Source of the DNA: Aculops lycopersici
Lineage: Eukaryota > Arthropoda > Arachnida > Trombidiformes > Eriophyidae
Length of the DNA stretch: 64,000 bases
NCBI GenBank assembly: GCA_015350385.1
Contig: WNKI01000005.1
Location: 1,125,906 to 1,189,905 of the forward strand
Direction of reading: 5' to 3'
This document shows positions 52,600 through 61,500 of this stretch, in pieces (positions within the stretch are counted from its first letter, which is position 1; each line of letters begins with the position of its first letter). Both the position numbers and the translations under genes were made by a program. Below the pieces are notes generated by a model, which searched no databases, was not told the DNA's origin, and was given only the letters and a program-made list of their open reading frames with translations.

Positions 52600-53851
52600 C
52601 ATTCTTTTACCGATTTTTCAGGTTGTTTTGCATTTCGGTTTACCCTAAACTCATGACCCACGTTTGAGGAAGTTGGCATCAAATATCCATATACTAATAC
52701 TTGGCTAGTACACATTTTAGACTTTACTGCGCAAATATGAACTAAACAACAGCTACACTGTTACGTGCACCTCAGGTGGCTTACCTGCGAACCCACTGAT
52801 TAGAATGCACATTTACGCATTGTAAAGTTTGCCTCATGTCTAGTTGGATAACGTACACCGATACGTTAGAGGCAAGTGTTTGGAGTCCCGCCGAGTTACG
52901 TAATTCAACTTCTCGTGCGATTGCCCTTGAATTCATTGACATAATTGTCACTAGTTACATAGTCAGTAATACCTTTACAACTTGCTTTTCTAAGGGAGCT
53001 GCTGCTGATATGTTGTTGTTGTTCAATTCTTATAAATGACAACGATATTTAAGATGTAGATGAAGGATTTTGTCGTCTCGATGGAAACGTATAATTGTAT
53101 AATTACGTAGGTTTTCACAATAGATCTACCTTCACTCCGGAAGAAGGTGAATTTGTTTCTTTTCTTTTGATATCGCCCACGACAAACATGGGTTAAACTT
53201 TTGAGTTGGACAGGTAACATGAGGAAAGAGACTGTTTCGAGCCTCAAAAATCACCTAGCTCGCGCAAGTAGCGATCAGTGACGAAGTAAGATACATTTAG
53301 GAATTGAGCTTGGCACTGAAGCATCTTGACATTCTAATGTGGTGTCGGTGATGTGCGAGCAGTGCATGCCCCCCATTTGCAATCCGAGCAGGTGTGTCAC
53401 CCCCTTTAACCGCGCCGCACTTGGCGTGCCGATCGACCCGCGACGGCCGCCGGCTGTGCGGGGTATCGAGAGTAAGAATCGATACACAGTCGCATGCTCA
53501 CTTAACTGCAAATCTGCCCTTCCTTTTACTTCTTTTATCTAGACAATTTTCGGGCCTGGTTTTACTGGCACTGTACAAAACTTGGCACGCAGATTGACTT
53601 TTGCTCTAGATTCCAAGCAACCACTTTGTCTCTTTCTATCTCCCTAAAGAGACACGTTTGGACTGCAGGGGCAAGTCCGCTACAAAGATGTAAGAAATGA
53701 AAGAACTTGTCACAAAGATTGCAGCAGCAGTAGTAATAGCAAGGGTGTCAAGAACAAGATAAACAAGGAAGTCTAACTAACACAGCTCTTTTTCTTCGTT
53801 CATTGATTGGGTATAGAATATCTATTTGAAAAGAAGAAGATTAGCTTAGTC
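52600..53851. other. Intergenic with a GC-rich patch
   Basis: About 1.25 kb. Mostly AT-rich, except a sharply GC/CpG-rich patch at about 53,360-53,470 that stays open on both strands for about 70 codons without recognisable similarity. It could be a promoter core of the receptor gene, a small exon or an RNA. Confidence 0.4.
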
Positions 53852-55579
53852 ATGAAGATTTTCAATTTTGAAAAGTGGAGCGCCATAGTTGTCTCAGTTT
53901 ACTTCAAAATTTGGTATGTGTTTTTAGTCAAGTGGGCGTTTGCTTCCGCTCTATTGTTTTATCGGCTGTCCTTAGAGAGTGACTTGAAAAAAGAATCCTC
54001 ACCCAATCAGCAAGCAGAGATTAGAGTTCGAATGGATAAAGTTTACTCGCTAATACTGGCAATGGGCAACACTGGCCGTGATATTGGAATTATGGGCGCC
54101 ATTGGCTTTGCTTTGTATGTACTAATCCTGACCATCCATTGGGTGGCCGAGTATATATTCAAGCAAACACTTGAGGATACAAGTCGAACTGGGTTGTTGT
54201 CGTTTTTAGAGAGAGAAACTTATGAGAGTGAGCAATTGGCGAGTAGAATATCAGACATTCTAAGGGAAATCAAATTGTCCAATCGTACTTCGCGCGACAT
54301 AATGTATAGATTTGGCTCAGTTAGGGGAAATCCAAATCTGAGACCTGCTTCTAATCTAAATCATGCCACAACATTTGATAAGAGCAGGAAAATTTGTCGA
54401 ATTGGATCGCGGGAAGGAGATGATATTAGAGTTTCAAATGAGTATATAAAACGAATACGGATGCAATACTCTCACCTGGAATATTTAAATGAAGACAAGT
54501 CTAGAATTTGGCCAATTAATCGTGATTCGTGCTGCCATAAAAGCACCCTGTTGATCTATTTTTACCTGACGGCCTCCTGTCATATCGCTTGTTGGTTTGC
54601 TGGCACGTCGGCCACCTATTTTACAAACTATATTGCTTATTTGGCCATCAAATCGAACACTAATAACGAGGCCCAATTTAGGTCGCTCTCGAAGCTAGAG
54701 CATCTTGATAATCTAATGCAAGTTTTGTTTTCTCACAATCGGATGGATTGGTTCATAGATGGAGCTACATATACAATATTCAGCTTCCTAGACCAATCGA
54801 AACACTTGATGTCCATTCGCAAACAACTTGTTAGATTCAATGCCAAATTACTCCTGTTGCGGCGGCTGAGGAGCGAGCAAAGTTTGACTGAGTTTTTGGA
54901 GTCAAACATAAATGTAGATTCGAAAGAAATGCGCCAAATCAAGTCAGTGAGAGAAAATTCCATCAAGGAATTACAATTTCAATTCGATTGCGAATCGCTA
55001 GAAATCTACCTGGCTTTCCGGATATTGGTCGAAGAGGTTCGGCACATGTTTAAGCGATCGAGCTGCTTTGTTTGCATGAATTATTGCGCTTTGATTCCAA
55101 TATTTGTGTTCGTGTTGCTTCCGGTCTCCAGTTATCCCTCGATGGCCAACTTTTTCACAGGCGTTTCAATATTTATCATCTACCTCTTAAACCAAATAAT
55201 CTTTCCTTCTGCTCTCCTCAACAATCGGTGTCTCCAAACAACAAAACTAATCTGGTCCCTATTAGCAAATGCAACCCATTTGTCGTATCCCGAGTTGGAT
55301 CCAGATTTGGCGCACAACAAGTTGCTTGTGAAAACTAATACCGAGAAACCTGAGATCAGAATTGAACACTTGATTATGCTGTCAAGTCCATTAACTAGCC
55401 ATTCGATGTATTTATGGCGCCAATTTGTCTTTGACTATGATTTAATGTCTCGCAAGTTTTCGTGTCATCTGCTCGGTTTTGCGCAGCTCAACTTCAGCAC
55501 CACACTTAAGATGAATTTTTACCTGGCTTCATTTGCGATTCTAACAATAGGGAGCTTTCAATTTAATGGTAAACAGTGA
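53852..55579 (+). CDS. Gustatory-receptor-like seven-pass protein 1
   Basis: 575 residues and a paralogue of the next gene. Hydrophobic segments fit seven membrane passes: near 10-28, 80-100, 228-265, 295-315, 415-435, 440-460 and 550-570. A short tail ends after SFQF, in the place where insect gustatory receptors have a TY...QF signature. Both copies share ARFGS/YRFGS followed by RG, IWPxNR, the block around LEIYLAFR..EEVRHMF and a LWRQ..D motif. Gustatory receptors are ligand-gated channels in sensory neurons. The membership call is from topology and a weak terminal signature, so a lineage-specific membrane family is possible. One exon. Confidence 0.55.
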   Translation: MKIFNFEKWSAIVVSVYFKIWYVFLVKWAFASALLFYRLSLESDLKKESSPNQQAEIRVRMDKVYSLILAMGNTGRDIGIMGAIGFALYVLILTIHWVAEYIFKQTLEDTSRTGLLSFLERETYESEQLASRISDILREIKLSNRTSRDIMYRFGSVRGNPNLRPASNLNHATTFDKSRKICRIGSREGDDIRVSNEYIKRIRMQYSHLEYLNEDKSRIWPINRDSCCHKSTLLIYFYLTASCHIACWFAGTSATYFTNYIAYLAIKSNTNNEAQFRSLSKLEHLDNLMQVLFSHNRMDWFIDGATYTIFSFLDQSKHLMSIRKQLVRFNAKLLLLRRLRSEQSLTEFLESNINVDSKEMRQIKSVRENSIKELQFQFDCESLEIYLAFRILVEEVRHMFKRSSCFVCMNYCALIPIFVFVLLPVSSYPSMANFFTGVSIFIIYLLNQIIFPSALLNNRCLQTTKLIWSLLANATHLSYPELDPDLAHNKLLVKTNTEKPEIRIEHLIMLSSPLTSHSMYLWRQFVFDYDLMSRKFSCHLLGFAQLNFSTTLKMNFYLASFAILTIGSFQFNGKQ

Positions 55580-56192
55580 AAGGTTGAAATTTGCCTACCC
55601 GCAGGAGATTTGAATTATGCAACAGCAACAGCGACAGTTTTCCACTTACAAGTCGCCTATGGTTTTTATTGAGGTCGCAACAAAAACTGATGATAAGACA
55701 GTTGCGTGTTGCTAAATACGAGCGCCCGATAAACAAGCAAGCGAGCGTAACGAAGACGAAAACGAAAAGATAACAATTCAAGCTCAACGCTAGAGTGAAA
55801 CGTATCCCACCCTAACTTTATAACCTTTTTACGCCAACAACCTACACTCCGGTGGCTAAGTGAATTGATATATTTATCAGCTGCCACTAGCACGAATGTC
55901 TCCAAGATTGTTTGTCGTCCGCGTCGGCCGAAGTCCCTCGGGAAAGGGCGGTCTTAACTAAGAAAATAAGCCCCATCTCACGCGAGCAAATTTTGCTCAT
56001 GACAACTACGTACTTTGAGACTCCGATTTCCGTTTGGAAGATCACCTTCCAAGCTCATATCTCGCCAGTGACCAACTCGATCTTGTTTGTGTGCCAGTTT
56101 CTAGTCCAGTTTAGTTCGATTCAAGTCCATTGAAGTCAATTATTATCAGCAAAAAAGTATCTTACGCAAACATAAGCAAACGGTCAAACATT
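55580..56192. other. Intergenic between tandem receptor genes
   Basis: About 610 bp, no gene seen. It should hold the promoter and leader of the second receptor. Contains YAACAGCAACAG-like repeats near 55,618. Confidence 0.45.
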
Positions 56193-58076
56193 ATGAACTC
56201 GAGAGAGAAAGTGATTGAGTTCGCCAAGTCATTTGGCCGAATATTTGGAATGCTAATGATCTTCAAGTGGACGCTCACCTCGCTTGTGCTGACGCTTCAT
56301 GTTATAACAAAGACTGCTAATTATTCATATGATGAGCAAAGGATTGATAAACACGGAAACAATAATGCTAAACTATTCAACGATTACCTATACGAGTTTC
56401 TGCTCATTGTTGGATGCTCGGCGCGCGAAATGAAGGGAGCAGGTATCATGGGCTACGGATACTATGGACTGCTTAGTCTTTTGTACTATTCAGCCTCTCA
56501 CATTTACAAGCACAATCTATATTCGAGTCATGAAATTGGCTTAATCTTGTTCATGAAAAACTTTGATGAGGAGAGCCGCCAGTTGAGCAAGAGAATCGAC
56601 GAGCTTCTGGTGAAAATTCAAGAGTCCAACATGTGCCAGGCCCATTTCTTAGCTCGATTTGGCTCATACCGTGGCTTAAATTTAAGTCACAAAGCTTCAG
56701 AAAGTCAGAGTTTAGCTTGGGATTTGAAAAAAAGTCGCTGGCAAGACTCTAGTTCTCGTTTGAATCGTCGTGCTTCTGGCCAATTAAGTCTGAGTTTCCA
56801 GAGAAGAGATGATAGTAAATTAACACAACAGGTGCTCAATGGTTTAAATGAACAACATAAGCATCTGAATTACCTCAAAACAATAGACAAGGGTCCAATT
56901 TGGCCCAGAAATAGGACAAAAAAGTGGCTTAATTTATATATTAAAATATGGTTCTCCATTTGTCTAACACAAATGATTGTCATTTGGACCATCTCTATGA
57001 TGTGTTCTCGTTCGGCAATGACTGTCGCCATCCACTCCCTAAATATCAAGGCGCCTTCGAAGTATAAGGCAACGACCTTTATAGAGAATGTGGATCACGC
57101 GTCGCAAACTCTCTACTTCTGGTTCGTTTTACACTGGATAACTGACTCGACATCCTTTGTGCTCCTGGGCTACATTGACTCCCTTTATTGCTTGCACGAT
57201 ATTAGAAAGAAATTCTTGGGTCTCAACCGGAGGCTAGCGACTCTTGCTCATTTGGTGGAAAAGTTCTTGCTAGAGTATAAATGGAATAGGTTGAATTCTG
57301 ATGAGCTAACCGATGGAAACGAGTGTCACAAAATTCAAGAGACAATAGACTCATTTGTTGCGCTCAAAACGAGATGCGATCTTGAGGCCATCGAGTTGTA
57401 CCTGAGCTTCCGCGTTTTTGCCAAGGAGGTTAGGTCAGTTTTTGAGCGAGCCGAATGTTGCGTTTACCTGGTGATAGGCTCAATTTGCTTGTCCATCCTC
57501 TTAATGTCCCTATTGCGCGCCGATTACAACTTTTCAGGCACAATATTTTGCCTGATTTGCTTCTCCGCTTTCCTGGCCATCAACCAATCAACGTATCCCT
57601 GCGCTTTACTCAACAAGCAATCAATTGATACTTCAAAGATGGCGCACGCTTTAATTGCCAATGCGCAGTGGATCAGCTTGATGGCCAACGATCTAATCGG
57701 GGAGTCACGCAAACTTCCTGTTGGCACAGAAACTGCAAATCAACGAAGGAGGTTCAAAATTTATCCATCATATAAACTCAGGAGAAGGAGTCAATTGATC
57801 AGCAATAATAATTACAATAATATTAATATCAATACTAATGAACTCAAAACAAATGGCATAATCACAATGGACTTCTATGCGTCCATTCTGCAACCCATTT
57901 CACCACACACAATCTTCCTATGGCGCCAACTTTGCGAGGACCTGACGCCAATGTCGCTAGCCTTCTCCTGCAACCTAGTTGGTATCTCTCGGCTTACATT
58001 TGGCTCCGTTTTGCAATTCAACTTTTGGCTTCTCTCTCTCATAGTATACTCCTCAGCAAATAGTTGGTATTTCTAG
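56193..58076 (+). CDS. Gustatory-receptor-like seven-pass protein 2
   Basis: 627 residues, tandem paralogue of the preceding gene in the same orientation. Shared landmarks are LARFGSYRG, GPIWPRNR, LEAIELYLSFRVFAKEVRSVF, YPCALLNKQ and FLWRQLCEDLTPMSLAFSC. It differs by a longer Asn-rich loop between the last two membrane segments (about 535-575) and by several intracellular basic runs. The chosen ATG begins MNSREKVIEF. The tandem arrangement with strong divergence is typical of chemoreceptor family turnover. AATAAA lies near 58,284. Functional class is inferred as for copy 1. Confidence 0.55.
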   Translation: MNSREKVIEFAKSFGRIFGMLMIFKWTLTSLVLTLHVITKTANYSYDEQRIDKHGNNNAKLFNDYLYEFLLIVGCSAREMKGAGIMGYGYYGLLSLLYYSASHIYKHNLYSSHEIGLILFMKNFDEESRQLSKRIDELLVKIQESNMCQAHFLARFGSYRGLNLSHKASESQSLAWDLKKSRWQDSSSRLNRRASGQLSLSFQRRDDSKLTQQVLNGLNEQHKHLNYLKTIDKGPIWPRNRTKKWLNLYIKIWFSICLTQMIVIWTISMMCSRSAMTVAIHSLNIKAPSKYKATTFIENVDHASQTLYFWFVLHWITDSTSFVLLGYIDSLYCLHDIRKKFLGLNRRLATLAHLVEKFLLEYKWNRLNSDELTDGNECHKIQETIDSFVALKTRCDLEAIELYLSFRVFAKEVRSVFERAECCVYLVIGSICLSILLMSLLRADYNFSGTIFCLICFSAFLAINQSTYPCALLNKQSIDTSKMAHALIANAQWISLMANDLIGESRKLPVGTETANQRRRFKIYPSYKLRRRSQLISNNNYNNININTNELKTNGIITMDFYASILQPISPHTIFLWRQLCEDLTPMSLAFSCNLVGISRLTFGSVLQFNFWLLSLIVYSSANSWYF

Positions 58077-58541
58077 TGCTTTTTGAGGTGTGACTCATGG
58101 GTAATGAGGAAGTTCCAGGCTATCAACGAGTTGGAATCGAATCAGACGACTCGCAAATGACGACTAAAATCCAATGACTGCTCATGATATTGGTGCTCTG
58201 AAGAGGGCGAGAAATCTGCAGGGATGGATGTAAATTTCGTTTGGCAGGACTACATCCTAGAACCCTTTAGTAATTATTTCATGATGAATAAACGCTAGTG
58301 ACTGCAGATCAAAACAACACGCTGGTGGATATAAATGCAGACTCTTGAGAAGATCACGAGTCTATTTGGATGTAGAATCCTGCTAAATTTTACTCGATTC
58401 AATAGTGAGAAATAAGATTTGTATTTATGTTTGTGTTTGTGTTCTTGGCTCGATTTTCTGGTGCTACTCAATTGCCGCCCACTCGAACGCCAGTTAACTT
58501 CTGCTGTCTAGCTAGATAGCTAGCCAGTTTCAAATTGGCCA
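58077..58541. other. Convergent spacer between receptor 2 and GPCR gene
   Basis: About 465 bp with 3' flanks only; no gene seen. Confidence 0.5.
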
Positions 58542-61500
58542 TTATTTGTCATCGTTGGCTGTGGTAGTCTTCCGTTTGAGCAACGAGCTAGCGGCCAGTC
58601 GTATTCGAGCTGGGCTTGCAAGGATTGTTTTGGTTGCGTTAGAGTTAGAGGTGGTGCTTGTGGTGGTGATGGCAATCGGCGGCGGTCGCTTAAATTGGGG
58701 ACTCGCACGAACGGGCGCCCCGATTGCATGCGATCGCTTCAATTGGCTGTGAGTCGAGATGGGAATCGGAATCTGATTTTGGTTGTGGTTATTGTTGTGG
58801 CTTTGGCTCAGAGGAGTGTGGCCGCTATGATTGCTATGTGTTTGGCTGTAACCATGACTGTGACTGTGACTATGACTAAGACTATGGCTGTGACCACCAC
58901 CACCACCGTGCACCTGATGGCTGAACTGATGATGATGACTCGCCTGGCTCACCTCTGGTTTGGGCGACAATTTGTTTGAGTACAAATTTAATCCCGGAAT
59001 GATATGCACTCGGAGGTTGCCTTTTGAGTCAACCTCCAATTGACGCTTATAAATGGGCGTCTTCCTGGGGAAAGTAACGTGAGATTTGCAGCAGCAATAG
59101 TAGAACAATTTGTTGTAGGCATCGCGAAAATCCTTGTTGCTAATCGCGTAGACATAGGAACAGGAGCAGCAATTTAAAGTAGCCAGCCACCAAATGGAAT
59201 CCCTCAGCTCTTGGCTGGTTGTTTGATCCTGACTTCCGGCCGGCGGCGTGAGAATAGCGAGCAACAGTAGGGGCAGCCACATAGTTAAGTTAACTGCAAA
59301 GACAATTATGTTTGACCTGAGCAATTGATCGTCGATCATATAGAAGTAGGTGCATAGGATAACCTTGTTGCTAAGCTTTCGATTGTCCTGTTGCCCAATA
59401 AACGACGACCTTGGAGTCGGAGTCGGGGTCGGGGTTGGAGTTGGAGTTGAAGCCAGAGTTGTGGGCAGAATTTGGGCGTTACTAGGTTTACCTGTGAGTT
59501 CTTGAGGTTGTAGTGCTGGCGTAACACAGGTAGCCTCAACCACCTGCTCCTGCTCCTGCTCCTGTTGACTGATCAGCAGCTGCGTCGACGACTGGCCGGC
59601 ACTCGGCGACTTTAAACTCGATCTGACTAAACGCTGACACGGAGGCTCCAACTCAATCACCTCCGAGGGAGCCAATGGAGTTTGCATCGAGGGCGAGGGG
59701 GAGTCTTGCCAGATTGGGGTTAGATTTAGCTGATTGGTGGCCTCCAGTTGCGGGCGTTCCTCGTCCTCATCCTCGTCGACAGATTTAATCACATTGGCTA
59801 GCGCCAGCGAGTGGCGGTGTCGCCTTGCAATCTCCGCTTGCTCCTGAGTCGACATTGAGGTGCCCCCGATTGGCGGCTGCGGTAGCGACCGATGCTGCAG
59901 CAGGCGCCTATGGAGCGGTGCGGTGTTGTTGCCGCTGCAGGTATCGCTCATCAGCTGTATCGCTGCATTCGGCAAATCGGCACGCAAGTCGCTAGGTGCC
60001 GCGCAACTATTGAATAGCGGTCCCGTTTCGCGAATCTGATATTGTTGCTGCTGCTGCCCGCCGGCAAAAGCAAATTGATTTTGAGCCGTGGTTCCGTAAT
60101 GGAAACTTCGCGCGTGCATCTGGGTTCTCGTGAACTCGTGGTCGCGCTGTTGGTATTGCTGGTGGTGGTGGTTGTAGTCGTTGAATTGTCGGTAGTCCTC
60201 CTCTGGTTGCGAGTTAGCAAAGTGGTCGCGCTGCTGAACTTGTTGTTGTTGCAGGTAGTGCGGTTGGTTAAACCAGTGGTTGTTATTTTGGAAACGATGC
60301 GAGTGGCTCACTTGATCCGAGCATCGGCGCCGCCGCTGCTGCTCGTGAGTGCTCATTCTACTTGCAACTTGATCGCCACTTCCGGCCGCGAGCGACCCCG
60401 AGGTCCAGTGGGAAATTGGGGTCTGTTGTTGTTGCTGTGGTGGTGGTGGTGGTGGTGTTGGCGTGGAGTTAGATGTTGGGTCATAACTAAATCTCAACAG
60501 TGGATCTCCGCTCGGTAGATGCGGTGGAGCAAACATCATCTGGCTGGATGCGCCTACATTGCGAGGCATAGATTTAGTGTGGCAACCTGCAGCAGTGTCA
60601 TGGAGTTGCCCTTCGGCCAACCTGAAGGTGGCCGAGGGGGGCGCCGAAAACGAGGCACCACCACCGGGACTGGCCGAGCTGGAGCGTGGGCCATTGGTAG
60701 CGGGCTGCAGCTGAGTTGGCCGGTGGAGTTGCGGGCCCAGCGCCGGCGAGCGACCACCGCTCACCTGGAGGCCGCCGCCGCAGCTCATTGTCGGCAACGA
60801 GTTCGGCTGCTGCTGGTGCGGTAGCAAATTTGAGCTCATTATGTTGCCACTTCCGTTTGGCGAGACCACAGCGGGCACCGTGGGCGATCTTGTGTGCAGT
60901 TGGTGCGGATGTTGCTGGTGCACTACAGCCTGATTATTGTGTGAAACTGCCGAAGTCCCTACATCCAGTGTACTCACTGGAACCAACTCCAGTCGGCCAC
61001 CGGTGGCTGCCGCTGCATTGCTGCTTTGATTGCCGCAACACGAATTGGAGTCAACAATTGAACCCCTGCCGCCGCCGCCGCCACCACCCCCAGCGCCAAC
61101 ATTGATGCCACTGGCCGACTGACCGTTCGAAGCGGCCGGACTCAATCGCTGTAATGGAGCCACTGTCACCGCTGCAGCATTCATGTTAATGTTACTGCTA
61201 GCGGCCAGGCTAACATTATTATGATTGAATGGCGACGATGACGAATTGCTTGTGGTGGTGGTGGCCACGACGAACGGAATGACTGGCGGCGCGCTCATCA
61301 CATGGTCTAGCGGCTGGTGGAGCTGGCGTCGTTGTTGCTGGTGCTGATGGTGTTGCGGGTTATCTATGGTGCTCGACATAACAGTTCCCGCCTGGTGTTG
61401 GTGGAGGAAGTGCGAGGGGGTGGCCGACTGAACCCCGGTTGCGAGGGTTCCGTTCTGCGGGGGAATTGCGGAACTAAGCGGTTGTTGCGAATAGAGGGAG

